Assembly (NCBI GenBank): GCA_964651325.1
Contig: CAZYXP010000014.1
Span: 1-30,708, forward strand
DNA from: JADFOB01 sp964651325
Lineage (GTDB): Bacteria; Planctomycetota; Phycisphaerae; UBA1845
Direction: 5' to 3'
Length of the DNA stretch: 30,708 nt
Within the stretch, counting starts at the first letter, position 1. Every line of letters starts with the position of its first letter. A model generated the notes under the pieces. It ran no database searches. It had not been told where the DNA came from and was given only the letters and a program-made list of their open reading frames with translations. The position numbers and the translations under genes were made by a program. Positions 1-9,010 of this stretch are shown piece by piece.

Positions 1-711
1 CGTTGGTAGCAGATGCGCACAGAGGACATACACCATCCCCAAGCGGATCGACGTGACGAACAGACCGACCAGATCGTGAATGAACAGCCCGGCGATCGCC
101 CCCGCCGCCGAACCACCCACGAAAAACTGCGGGAAGTAATTGCCCATGCCGTAAACCAGGATGGTCCAGACAAACGCGGAGATGAAATACCAGATCGACA
201 CGTACATCGGCCCCGGGCACTTGACGATCGGAGCGAGGAAGTTGATCGCCACGAGAATCAGCCCGGCCATGGCCAACGGATCGATGAAAATCGGCGTTTC
301 GCCCCACTCCACCGCCTGCGCCATGCCCATCAGAAGCCCGACCACCGTCGACAAGACCACCACCTGCCAGGCGAAAAAGATGAAGTACGACAGCTTGACA
401 CTGAGCACGCGCCGCAGGGTCAGGCGCGGTATGGCCCAATGCAGTGCGCCGAGGAAGGCGTTGGCGATAAAACCGTAGGCCACGCCATTGGTGTGAACCA
501 TGCGCCAGCGACCGGGGGAGAACAGCTCCATATCGGGAAACGGATATTTCTGCAGAAGCTGCATCGAAAACAGCAGGCCCGCCAGCATGGCAATCAACAA
601 GTAGGTCAGCGACGCCAGGAAATGCCACAGCACCAGCTTTTCGATCACGAGTTCATGCGACGGAGGAATCTCGCCCTCGAGCGCGGATGGATTGGCGGCG
701 ATCGTCGTCAT
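1..711 (-). CDS. ccoN: cbb3-like cytochrome c oxidase subunit I (CcoN-like), C-terminus beyond window
   Basis: This is the N-terminal 237 residues of a polytopic heme-copper oxidase subunit I; the gene continues past base 1. Subunit I carries the low-spin heme and the heme-CuB oxygen-reducing site in the cytoplasmic membrane. The translation has hydrophobic helices near residues 27-50, 75-95, 108-130, 147-165 and 172-190. A helix with the sequence RMVHTNGVAYGF fits the low-spin heme ligand helix of CcoN. A later IHDLVGLFVT fits the CcoN helix that carries the first CuB histidine. The ATG at 711 lies 3 bp after the stop of the cytochrome c gene, so the two are surely cotranscribed. No CcoO or CcoP gene is visible; they could lie beyond the edge. 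The family call is good, but the subclass (true cbb3 or a cbb3-like planctomycete variant) is inferred. Confidence 0.85.
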   Translation of the reverse strand, partial: MTTIAANPSALEGEIPPSHELVIEKLVLWHFLASLTYLLIAMLAGLLFSMQLLQKYPFPDMELFSPGRWRMVHTNGVAYGFIANAFLGALHWAIPRLTLRRVLSVKLSYFIFFAWQVVVLSTVVGLLMGMAQAVEWGETPIFIDPLAMAGLILVAINFLAPIVKCPGPMYVSIWYFISAFVWTILVYGMGNYFPQFFVGGSAAGAIAGLFIHDLVGLFVTSIRLGMVYVLCAHLLPT

Positions 712-714
712 CGG

Positions 715-1791
715 CTAGTCCTCAACGAAGTCTTCGTCACTTTCCATCTCCTCGCCCGCAGGCATCACAGGTGGCCAAACCGGAACTTCGCCTTCGGCCA
801 AAATGCGCTGCGTGCGCTGACGCACTTCGAATGCCCCAGGCATCAACTTGGCGGGGCGCTGTAGAATCAAGCTCTGCACATAATAGGCAATCGCCCACAC
901 GTCGCTTCGCTGCACGAGCGGCTGACCGGGGTTCCGCTCACTGGGAAGCTCGATCGAATCGATCCACGTCGGCATGGCCGTCCCCGTGATGCCCGCGGCA
1001 ATGGAGCGATAAATATCCTCCACCCGCGCGCCGGATCGCACAAAATCACGCGTGAAATCCGGCGGAAAAATGACCTCGCCCTCGGAATTGGTCTTGCCCT
1101 CCGAATGCTGAAGGCCGGGCCGAAACCCTTCTCGCGCCATGCTCTCCATGGACACCATGTGTTCGTTGATCCGCTCGGTGGAAACATAGGACGGATGACA
1201 CGACCAGCAAATCGCATAGCCATGGTAAAGCTGTTCGCCCCGGGCGATGGCTTCTCGTTTGTCGCTCTTGGATCGGTACGGATCGGTGACGAACGGCACG
1301 ACGGACGCCGCCGATCGCGATTCCCATTTGGGCGAGAACGTCTTGATGTACGCAATCAGCGCGGTAACCGTTCGCGTGGGAATCATGTCCCAGCCGGGCA
1401 TGGCGCTGCCCTTCAGCCCTTTGACGATCGTCCGGCGAAGGTCTTCATCCGTGGGAAGCCGGCCGGCCCTGGTGGAGCTGAACTTGAAGTTGGCCTTTTG
1501 GAAATTCCGAGGGCGGGGATGGAGAAACCGCGCCGCTTTGCCGTTGCCGTCGCCGCTTGCGCCGTGGCAACCCACGCAGTAGATCGCGTAGGCACTCTTG
1601 CCCTCTTCGACCAAAGACGTGCGCACGCTCGTTTGAAAACCGAATTCGGAAGGACGCGACATGTCGAGGTCGCCGCCATTCGCGCGAGCGGTGGCACCCG
1701 CCCGATTGCTACCAGTGGCCCGGTCACCATCAGGGGCACAGCCTGCAACAAGACCCACCACCGTAAGAAACAAACCGATCGTAACCCGCAT
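715..1791 (-). CDS. diheme cytochrome c lipoprotein of the oxidase cluster
   Basis: A 358-residue exported diheme c-type cytochrome, predicted to pass electrons to the adjacent oxidase. The start chosen is the ATG at 1791, which begins a lipoprotein signal with lipobox LVAGC (Cys18). An upstream in-frame ATG at 1863 would overlap the previous gene by 55 bp and hide the signal peptide. Heme site 1 is CVGCH (residues 72-76) with likely Met ligand 131 in GSAMPGW. Heme site 2 is CWSCH (195-199) with likely Met 273 in GTAMPTW. The tail is acidic. It lies 17 bp after the membrane protein gene and 3 bp before the ccoN-like gene. It may do the job of CcoO/CcoP, but it has a lipid anchor instead of the usual transmembrane helix. 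Diheme lipoprotein is certain from sequence; its partnership with the oxidase is inferred from the operon. Confidence 0.88.
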   Translation of the reverse strand: MRVTIGLFLTVVGLVAGCAPDGDRATGSNRAGATARANGGDLDMSRPSEFGFQTSVRTSLVEEGKSAYAIYCVGCHGASGDGNGKAARFLHPRPRNFQKANFKFSSTRAGRLPTDEDLRRTIVKGLKGSAMPGWDMIPTRTVTALIAYIKTFSPKWESRSAASVVPFVTDPYRSKSDKREAIARGEQLYHGYAICWSCHPSYVSTERINEHMVSMESMAREGFRPGLQHSEGKTNSEGEVIFPPDFTRDFVRSGARVEDIYRSIAAGITGTAMPTWIDSIELPSERNPGQPLVQRSDVWAIAYYVQSLILQRPAKLMPGAFEVRQRTQRILAEGEVPVWPPVMPAGEEMESDEDFVED

Positions 1792-1808
1792 TGCCCCGTG
1801 GGATCGAA

Positions 1809-2435
1809 TCACGCGTGGGACTCCTTCCCAGCCAAAGTGGGCGGCGGCACGAATCGCCCCCACTGATCCACCAGCAGCAGGGTCCAGGCAAACACCAAGT
1901 GCGTGAGCACCGCCACCAGCACCGGCACCTGCTCAACGATCCAGTTTCCGCCGATCAGGGCCGGCTGCAACCAGGCGAGCAGACAATAATAATTGATGAT
2001 CCAAACCGCGACGCCCATGAGGGTTGCCACGGCAAATCGAACCGCGAGCTTGGCATCTGCGAAATAGCGGCTGAGTACGAGATGGAATGGAATTCCGCCA
2101 AACATGCCGGTCCCCAAGTAAAGACAGCATCCCGCGGCCATGGCAAATCCACTGTTGAGGGAAAGCGCTTCCTCGCCGAGTGGAAACGTAAGATAGACGC
2201 GGACCAATTCGAGCGGGTGTTTGCCAAGCATGGCCGCTCCGATCACGTTGAACAGCAAGCTCGACGCCGCGCCGATCAGTCCAAGCACCATGCCCGCGAG
2301 TACGTGATACGTCGTATAGTAAGCCTTGGGAGCCCACGTCGGGCGCGCAACGGAATCGGCCGCCAATTCGGACTCGAGGCGAGCCACGGCTTCCCGGTGT
2401 TTGCTCAACTCGGCATACTTGGCGTCACGACTCAT
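1809..2435 (-). CDS. multi-span membrane protein at head of oxidase operon
   Basis: A 208-residue protein I do not recognise. It has a short charged, probably coiled-coil N-terminus (residues 1-28), then about five hydrophobic segments (roughly 45-65, 88-110, 130-150, and a long pair between 150 and 195), and a short polar tail. I chose the ATG at 2435, with GTGAG about 10 nt upstream; a TTG at 2444 in the same frame has no room for a ribosome site. It is the first gene of the minus-strand operon that continues into the diheme cytochrome and the CcoN-like subunit. The position suggests an accessory or structural subunit of that oxidase, perhaps a quinol- or cytochrome-docking or assembly factor. 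No heme or metal motif stands out, so the function is open. Confidence 0.75.
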   Translation of the reverse strand: MSRDAKYAELSKHREAVARLESELAADSVARPTWAPKAYYTTYHVLAGMVLGLIGAASSLLFNVIGAAMLGKHPLELVRVYLTFPLGEEALSLNSGFAMAAGCCLYLGTGMFGGIPFHLVLSRYFADAKLAVRFAVATLMGVAVWIINYYCLLAWLQPALIGGNWIVEQVPVLVAVLTHLVFAWTLLLVDQWGRFVPPPTLAGKESHA

Positions 2436-2652
2436 CTTCAACAACTCACGAATGGGGCACGTTGCGTTTCCTCGCTATCTGCGAGTTTAGCCTGTGCGTT
2501 TCAATTCGAACCGATTGACAGACCCCCAAAAAGGGGACTCTACTATTGCGGTACGATCATTGTGCTGGCTAATATGAAGCAGCCGTGGCGTTGCGTCAAG
2601 CAGTCCATGGTGGCGGCAGGCGGATCCGGCAGCGTAGCATTATTGGTAAGAT

Positions 2653-2699
2653 GGGCACGCCTACGCAGCGCCGTGGGCACCGACGTAGGCACCATGCCC
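2653..2699. repeat. imperfect inverted repeat between the oxidase operon and DUF4405 gene
   Basis: GGGCACGCCTACG (2653-2665) is mirrored by CGTAGGCACCATGCCC (2684-2699), with a 3-base insertion in one arm. The spacer carries GTGGGCAC. The rest of the gap 2436-2837 shows no gene; a TTGACA at 2515 has no well-placed -10. Confidence 0.45.
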
Positions 2700-2837
2700 G
2701 GCAGGATCCTACCTTGTTGAGCTATGGTCATCGGGTCGATTTGAAACCATGAATGCGATACTGGGCGTTCAGGTTTCGTCTCGTGCAACCCCTTGTCTGC
2801 CAAGAAAATAGGACGAAATCCGGAGATTTGTTCACAG

Positions 2838-3230
2838 GTGTCACGTTCCACTCTTAACTTCTGGGTCGATTGCACGCTTGCGCTCGCGTTCGTTACGCTC
2901 GCAACTATTCTGCTGGTAACCCAAATTGTTTTTCCCAATGAGCCGGAGGCCTTCAGCTTGGCGCTTTGGGGCGCATCCTTCCCCCAATGGCGCGATTTTG
3001 AATCATTCGCCTTTGTGGTATTCACCCTGATGCTCTTGTTGCACCTGATTCTGCACTGGACGTGGGTCTGCGGATTCGTCACCGCGCGACTGTCCAAGAG
3101 GCGGGGACGAAAGGTGGCCCTCCACGAGAGCGCAAAAACAATCTGGGGGGTTAGCATTTTGATTTTCGTTATCACGGTTGTATCGGCGATCTTGCTCGCG
3201 GCAGAGCTTTCCGTTCATCCTGCGGTCTAG
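2838..3230 (+). CDS. DUF4405-like small membrane protein
   Basis: A 130-residue membrane protein with three hydrophobic spans (about residues 8-30, 58-80 and 106-126) and a basic loop between spans two and three. The second span ends in HLILHWTWVCG, the His-rich pattern of DUF4405/cytochrome b-like small proteins, in which the histidines are thought to bind heme; that binding is not shown here. The GTG at 2838 is preferred because GGAG lies about 12 nt upstream. The frame also opens with a TTG at 2793, which would add 15 residues without a visible ribosome site. It stands alone on the plus strand, divergent from the oxidase operon, so it may be another redox or membrane accessory protein. Family call moderate, start uncertain. 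Confidence 0.65.
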   Translation: MSRSTLNFWVDCTLALAFVTLATILLVTQIVFPNEPEAFSLALWGASFPQWRDFESFAFVVFTLMLLLHLILHWTWVCGFVTARLSKRRGRKVALHESAKTIWGVSILIFVITVVSAILLAAELSVHPAV

Positions 3231-3350
3231 AGCGCAAGTGTACGGTCGCCCCGAACGGGGGAGCTCGGCCTCGATCCGGCGGAAGGATGCGGTTAGCCTT
3301 GCGGCCGCGGGGACGGGAGCCATCGGCTCAGGATGATCGTTGATCGCTTG

Positions 3351-3384
3351 TTGAGGCAGTCCATCGGTTGAAGCAGTCCATGCC
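3351..3384 (+). repeat. 17-bp tandem repeat spanning the start of the giant gene
   Basis: TTGAGGCAGTCCATCGG (3351-3367) is directly followed by TTGAAGCAGTCCATGCC (3368-3384). The second copy contains both candidate start codons. A related AAGCAGTCCATGG occurs in the gap upstream, near 2600. Confidence 0.55.
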
Positions 3385-6300
3385 AAAGAGTTTTCGACGC
3401 ATCTTTCGTAGGCCCTCCGAAACCGGCGACGGAGACTGGAATCGACTCACGGCGTTGATCGCCGAAGCCGTCGAGCGCCAGCAAGAAGTAGCGCAGCAAT
3501 CCCCCAACGTGCTGAACTTCACGAGCGAGGTCCTGCCATGCGACGATGGGTGTGGCTGCTACATCGAACACGAACCGGCCATGGCCATGGGGCTTGGCGG
3601 GCTGTTTGATCCCAACGCCCCCGTTGTTCCACCCGCACAGCTACTGCGGATGACCGCTGCGGTCTTTGGCGCGCTCCAAACGGCCTTGGAAGAAGGCAAA
3701 GAACACGGCCTGGCGCATGGGGCCGTTTGCCCCGGTGTCGTTCTTTTTGCTCCCGACGGAACGCCCAAGCTAACCGACTTCGGTTTCGCCGGCGCGGTTT
3801 GTTCCGTGCTTGGGGAGGAGGCCTATGTTGACCTGGCCGTTGACGTCTCGACGGCTTCCGACGCCACCATCACAGGATTATGGGAAGTTCTGCATCGAGA
3901 TGAGCTCGAACACGACGGACGCATTTGCGCATTCATCGATCCAGAAAAATACGGAAGCCGCCAGTTCAGCGCGTTTGAGACCGCGTCCGACGTGATTTCC
4001 GGCGCGTTTGTACTCCACTTGCTCGCCGAACATCAACATCCGTATCTATCGAACGAGCCCGGGGGCCATCGCTGCGTCGAAATAGCGGAATTCATGGCGA
4101 TGGGTCGCTACAACCAGGCCCGAAGGTCTGAATTGAGGACATCCGAGGATCCCGGCATTCGCTTGTGGTGCGATCTGATGAGCAAGGCGCTGTCGCGCCT
4201 GCCGCAAAGCCGACCCTCGGCAGGAGAAATCGCGAACGCACTGGCCGAGCACATTGAACCGGAAGATGAGTCAGACGCGCTTCGACGTGAACTGGATTCC
4301 GTAGAAGCGGTCGCCAAGGAGGAACGCTGGGATCAGGTCCAACGTACCGCTCTAGCCCTGGCGGAAAATCGGCACGCGCCTGCGGACGTAGTCCAGCGGG
4401 CCAACGCGCTCGCATCGCATGCCCAAGCCGCACTACTAATCGATGAAGCCGACAACGCCCTGGCTGGCGATGCCTGGTCCCAGGCCGAAGATCTCTTACA
4501 GCGCGCGTTGGCCTTGCAGGGCGTGCCCGATGCCCTCGCTGAAAAAGCACGCGCTATGCGGGAGTTGGTGATCAAGAGCATGGCCGCGCTTCAAACACTC
4601 GATGAAATAGAATCGCAACGGCAACACCACGACGGGGGCAATCCGTTTGCGACGGTCGAGCTGATGCAGGCGCTGCTTGATCGCGTGGCGAAGCTGGAAC
4701 CGTTCGATTCGCTGGTCTCCCAAGTGCACCACCGGGCGACCGAACTTCAACGATCGCTGTCGGAGCAGTTGAAAGAAGCCTTGCCGGCGGCTCAGAGCGC
4801 CATGGAAGCGGACCGGGGCATCGCGGCCAAGTGGATCGAAGGGGTCGAGGCCGCGTTGGCTGACGAGCAATGGGACGCGCTCGCCGGCCTGCTGTCCGAT
4901 CGACCCTCCTTGCAGTATTGGCCCGAACAGACGCTCGCCCGGGCGGAGGCCGTACAACGAAAAATAGACGACCGCAACGTTGAGCAACAACGGCTGGCCG
5001 CGGTCGAATCGGACCACGCGGCTGCCCGTTTGTGGGCGGATCAACTTCAATTGGCGGTTAATGCACTGCGTTGGGAGCGTGTGGAGCAGCTCATCGAGGC
5101 TAGACCCACGCTTGAACACTGGCCTGATGGGCTCTTGGAGGAAGCGGAGGCGCTTTCCCGGCGGGTCGAGACCGAGCGTCAACATCAGGAAGAGGCGAGA
5201 ACCGCCAGAACGTGGTGCGCGCGAGTCCGGCAAGCCGTGGATGATGACGAGGACGCGCGGGCTGCCGATTTGTTGTCCGATCGCCCGGTCCTTGAGGCCT
5301 GGCCGGCCGATGTGCTGGACGAAATCGGCCGGTACGAGAAGCAGTTGGCCGTATGGATCGATGCCAATCGAAAGCGCCGCGACGCCGAGGAGCAGCAGCA
5401 AAAAGACATCGAAGCCTGGCTGGAGCGTGTCCACCTGGCCGTCAAGAACGAGCAATGGCAAGAGGCGCTCGATCTATTAGACACGCCGCCGGCCGAGGCA
5501 TTGGGCGACGAGGTCCAGCACCAGGCGAGCGAGCTGCGGCAGCGCTGCACATCTCGGCTGGCCGATCAAGCCAGAGATCGCCTTTCGGTCCGTCGCCGGG
5601 CCGTCGAAGCCTCCGCCAGCGACTTCGTCCATGACTTCGCGGGCGAACATTTTTCATCGCTTGTCGACCCCGCGTTGCTGGACGTGAGCATGGAAGACGA
5701 TCAAGAGGGGGACGAACAAGAAGATCGTACGTGGGCGGTCCAGGTTCGCGTGCGCGCCGGCAGCGCCGACGGCGAACGCATTGCCGCCGGCGCGCTGATT
5801 AGATTTCATTTTCAAATAGACGCCACATCGCGCCGAATCCGTGACGACGATGGGATGCTCGCGGGGATGCTACGCAACAAGCTCAGCGACCTGCTTGGCG
5901 CGCTGCAGAAATCGGGCTTCTCGACCATCAACGACGCGTTTCGCGCCGGCCTGTTTCCCCAATCCGAAATCACCGTGATGCCAGGTAACCCCGTCTCGAG
6001 CATCCCCGCCACCATAAGGCTGTTGGGAAGCGAATCCTCAATCGGGCGGGTAGAGACCGTTCTGATCTGGGATCCCGCCGTTTTGCGGTGGAACCATCAG
6101 GACAGCACGACATGCATCCGCGCCGCTCTCGCTGTAGCGCGCGACGTGATGGCCGACGAATTAAGCGCCCAACTGCTCGACGCAACGGAGGCGCTGAGCC
6201 GATATCGACCCATGCTGGCGATCGAAACCAAACTACCGCCAGACCTCAAGATGAACCGGCTCCCAAACGAGCTCAGCCTCGAAGCCGCGGTGGTGTTGCG

Positions 6301-8890
6301 CGGGGGCGGAGGCTCCCCCGACCGCTCCCTGCACGCGTTCCCCGCGCAGTGCCGAAAGCTCGGTGAAACCACAAGTGCGGCCGACGTGGCCCTAGTGATT
6401 AAGTCCTTGCACATGACGATCGTAGCGGCACAGACGGGCTGCCTATCCGCGATTCAGCTCGATTTGGAAGAGCGAATCGACCAAGGCGAGGTGAGTGCAA
6501 GGCTCACGTGCGTGCCGAACCGATTGGAGGAGCCCCGCGATCGTGTGACATTTCAATTGGCAACCCGCGGGCGCCCCAACCTGGAACTGGTCGCCGTTTG
6601 GGATGACGCCGCATGGGCTTTCCACATGCCGGACAAATGGGAGCCCTCGATCGAGTCCTTCCTGACGTTGCCGACGGACGCGGCAGCGTCTGGCGCTATC
6701 GCGCGGGCCGCGGTGCTGGCACAACGCCTGCTGCGGGATTTGCGACGTCGCAACATCATCATCGTCATGGCCGTGCCCATCGCGATCGGGGTTCTTGCGA
6801 TTATCTGGTCTAACCGGCCTCAAAATCGGCCACCGATCGCCCGCGCCGGCAGCGATCAGATCGTTTCGTCAGGCGACACCGTCACGCTCGATGCCTCCAA
6901 CAGCAAGGATCCGGAAGGGGGAGACGTAACCTATCTCTGGACGCAAGAGGATGGACTGCCCGTAACGCTAGCCGAGCCGGCGTCGGCCCGCTTGTTCTTC
7001 GTGGCGCCCCAAGTGACCGGCCCCGAAACGCTATCGTTTCGCGTGCGGGTTAGCGACGGCAAGGCCGCCTCCGATGACAATCTTCTAGTTGCGGTGCATG
7101 CCGTCAATCTGCCACCCACAGCGAACGCCGGCCCGGATCAAACCGTCGAAGCCGGTGCGATCGTCACTCTGGACGCCTCCGGCAGCACGGATCCGGAACA
7201 TGCGAGCCTGACCTACGCATGGACCAAGTTGGGCGGCCCCGAGGTGACCCTGGCGTCAACGACCACCGTCTCGGCCACGTTCACCGCGCCGGAAGTGTCC
7301 GACGACTCAATGCTGACGTTTGAGGTCTCCGTGAGCGACGGCGCGCATGAATCCACCGAGCAAGTCACCATCAGCGTCATGGCGAAACCGGAGGTGGTGG
7401 ATCCGATGATCGAACTGTCCGCGCGATTTGAGCCGCTCAACGAGCAGTTTCTTGCGATCAAGAATCGGATCGAACAACCGGCCCATGCCGATCTTGAAAA
7501 GCTCCATCGCAACAAGAACATGGCCACGCTGAAGGAAGAGATGACTACCCTGGGCAACGCCCTGCCGGTCGAGGCTGGCGATCTCAAACAAAGAATTCGC
7601 AATAGGCTGGACTCGCTCGATGCCTGGCAGATTAGCCTTGATGCCTATGCCCCCGTCTTCGCCATGAGCGGCAAGACCCTGACCGAACAGAGGGCTCTGG
7701 CCGAGGCGGCGCGGCAAGCGTTGCCGACCAAACACATCGTGACGCTGATGACTGCGATGGCGGGTGTAAGCGAGCCGCTGGGTCTGGCGGAAAAACTGCT
7801 GGCCGAGGGTGACTGGCGCGCGGCGGAATACCACGCAAAGGCCGCGCACGCCGCCGCAATGGATGAAAGCCTGTCCGGGCTCGCCGATGAGGCGGTCGCC
7901 AAAGTCGAAGGCGACTTGAATCGCAATCGCCGCGAGCACTTCGACGCCATCCTGAACGAGGCGACGACTTGGGTCGGCTCGAATTCACTACCGGACTCGC
8001 CGCTCAAACAAATGGCGGCGTTTGAACTGGCGACCCAAGCACGCAGCCTCCTCGATCGATTCGATCTTGACGTGCCTACGACGGGCAAGACCGCCGGCGC
8101 GAGACAATCGCCGCAACCGCTTTTTCCTTGGTCCTTGCTCACGGATGAAGAGCAAGCCACCGTGCGCGCACTCCATCGGTGGGTCACCGTTTCGATGCCG
8201 ATTCGTTCTGGCGGGAGTGACGGTTCAGCGGCCCTCGAATTGGCGTTTGTGCCCAGCTCCAATTCGGCCGACATGCCGGATCCGGTTTGGATGAGCCGAA
8301 CGGAAATCACCGTCGAACAATTCCGCGCCGTCACGGGAAACATACCTGGAGATGACTCGCGCGATGGCTACAAGAAAATGTTGGCCGACGACGCTCATCC
8401 GGTCACGTTCGTGCCGGCCGGAGAGGTGCATGGATTCTGTGCGGCCCTCGGGACTTCGCTCGGCGGCGGGCTCATCGTTCGGGTTCCTACGACGTCGGAA
8501 TGGAGACACGCCCTGCGTTGCGGCCTCGGCGGAATTGCGGGACACGCCCGGCTGCGAAGATATCTTGATGACGGCCGATCGGAGTTGGACCCAACGCAGG
8601 CCAACTTTGAATCTGACGAGCAATACGCGCTGACGGCGCCCGGGCACAACGACGGCTTCGGGTGGTATGCGCCGGTCGGCTCCTATCCCGAAAACAACTG
8701 GCATCTGAGCGATATGCTGGGCAATGTCAGCGAATGGGTATCAGAGTCGATCGGCGGCCGTCTGGAGGCCATCGGCGGGTCGTTTCGCGATGCCGACGAC
8801 GGGCAGCACGATCTGCCAAGTCCGCACGATAACAGACGGAGTTTTGACGACGTGGGGATGCGCATCATCGTCTATCCGACGCCGCAGTAG
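3380..8890 (+). CDS. giant pseudokinase - helical repeat - TM - PKD x2 - SUMF/FGE-like fusion protein
   Basis: A 1836-residue single-span membrane protein. Residues about 1-285 resemble a protein kinase C-lobe. HGAVCPGVVLF (from 113) replaces the HRD catalytic loop and lacks its Asp and Lys. DFG is kept (Asp133). No Gly-rich loop or VAIK lysine is visible, so I call it a pseudokinase. Residues 285-745 are helical, with four related units of about 65 residues starting near 482, 549, 608 and 677 (pattern W..RP.LE.WP). A mixed domain follows. A membrane span lies at about 1125-1145 after an Arg-rich stretch, which puts the N-terminus in the cytoplasm. Two PKD-like domains (about 1150-1238 and 1245-1333) each open with PP-A-AG-DQ. 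After more helices comes a SUMF/FGE-like domain (about 1610-1836) with SRTEITVEQF, VPTTSEW and GNVSEW (1781). The ATG at 3380 is preferred to the TTG at 3368. The parts are recognisable; the combination and the function are not. Confidence 0.9.
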   Translation: MPKSFRRIFRRPSETGDGDWNRLTALIAEAVERQQEVAQQSPNVLNFTSEVLPCDDGCGCYIEHEPAMAMGLGGLFDPNAPVVPPAQLLRMTAAVFGALQTALEEGKEHGLAHGAVCPGVVLFAPDGTPKLTDFGFAGAVCSVLGEEAYVDLAVDVSTASDATITGLWEVLHRDELEHDGRICAFIDPEKYGSRQFSAFETASDVISGAFVLHLLAEHQHPYLSNEPGGHRCVEIAEFMAMGRYNQARRSELRTSEDPGIRLWCDLMSKALSRLPQSRPSAGEIANALAEHIEPEDESDALRRELDSVEAVAKEERWDQVQRTALALAENRHAPADVVQRANALASHAQAALLIDEADNALAGDAWSQAEDLLQRALALQGVPDALAEKARAMRELVIKSMAALQTLDEIESQRQHHDGGNPFATVELMQALLDRVAKLEPFDSLVSQVHHRATELQRSLSEQLKEALPAAQSAMEADRGIAAKWIEGVEAALADEQWDALAGLLSDRPSLQYWPEQTLARAEAVQRKIDDRNVEQQRLAAVESDHAAARLWADQLQLAVNALRWERVEQLIEARPTLEHWPDGLLEEAEALSRRVETERQHQEEARTARTWCARVRQAVDDDEDARAADLLSDRPVLEAWPADVLDEIGRYEKQLAVWIDANRKRRDAEEQQQKDIEAWLERVHLAVKNEQWQEALDLLDTPPAEALGDEVQHQASELRQRCTSRLADQARDRLSVRRRAVEASASDFVHDFAGEHFSSLVDPALLDVSMEDDQEGDEQEDRTWAVQVRVRAGSADGERIAAGALIRFHFQIDATSRRIRDDDGMLAGMLRNKLSDLLGALQKSGFSTINDAFRAGLFPQSEITVMPGNPVSSIPATIRLLGSESSIGRVETVLIWDPAVLRWNHQDSTTCIRAALAVARDVMADELSAQLLDATEALSRYRPMLAIETKLPPDLKMNRLPNELSLEAAVVLRGGGGSPDRSLHAFPAQCRKLGETTSAADVALVIKSLHMTIVAAQTGCLSAIQLDLEERIDQGEVSARLTCVPNRLEEPRDRVTFQLATRGRPNLELVAVWDDAAWAFHMPDKWEPSIESFLTLPTDAAASGAIARAAVLAQRLLRDLRRRNIIIVMAVPIAIGVLAIIWSNRPQNRPPIARAGSDQIVSSGDTVTLDASNSKDPEGGDVTYLWTQEDGLPVTLAEPASARLFFVAPQVTGPETLSFRVRVSDGKAASDDNLLVAVHAVNLPPTANAGPDQTVEAGAIVTLDASGSTDPEHASLTYAWTKLGGPEVTLASTTTVSATFTAPEVSDDSMLTFEVSVSDGAHESTEQVTISVMAKPEVVDPMIELSARFEPLNEQFLAIKNRIEQPAHADLEKLHRNKNMATLKEEMTTLGNALPVEAGDLKQRIRNRLDSLDAWQISLDAYAPVFAMSGKTLTEQRALAEAARQALPTKHIVTLMTAMAGVSEPLGLAEKLLAEGDWRAAEYHAKAAHAAAMDESLSGLADEAVAKVEGDLNRNRREHFDAILNEATTWVGSNSLPDSPLKQMAAFELATQARSLLDRFDLDVPTTGKTAGARQSPQPLFPWSLLTDEEQATVRALHRWVTVSMPIRSGGSDGSAALELAFVPSSNSADMPDPVWMSRTEITVEQFRAVTGNIPGDDSRDGYKKMLADDAHPVTFVPAGEVHGFCAALGTSLGGGLIVRVPTTSEWRHALRCGLGGIAGHARLRRYLDDGRSELDPTQANFESDEQYALTAPGHNDGFGWYAPVGSYPENNWHLSDMLGNVSEWVSESIGGRLEAIGGSFRDADDGQHDLPSPHDNRRSFDDVGMRIIVYPTPQ

Positions 8891-8930
8891 TCCGGTGTCA
8901 ACGCTAGCCCCTTGTCAATGCTGCTTCGAC

Positions 8931-8984
8931 GGCCGTCCGCTGTGGTGAAACAGCCCCATGTAGCACAGCGGCCCTCCGCTGTGT
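8931..8984. repeat. GC hairpin repeat with CCCT loop
   Basis: CACAGCGG (8964-8971) CCCT CCGCTGTG (8976-8983) is a perfect 8-bp hairpin. A second half-unit, GGCCGTCCGCTGTGG, lies at 8931-8945. Related units occur at 27631-27703. Confidence 0.65.
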
Positions 8985-9010
8985 CTGCGAGACCCTCCAG
9001 CCAGGGGCGG

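Noticed and set aside
13..864. A 283-codon plus-strand open frame
   Set aside because: Arg/His/Gln-rich with no domain; it is the mirror of the CcoN-like gene, whose translation shows clear heme-ligand helices.
2515..2546. TTGACA with a CCCCC-A5-GGGG hairpin and TACTAT, as a promoter
   Set aside because: The -35/-10 spacing is 20 bp, too long, and the nearest gene is about 300 bp away.
4496..5461. A 321-codon minus-strand open frame
   Set aside because: Antisense to the helical-repeat part of the giant gene; no signal, domain or ribosome site.
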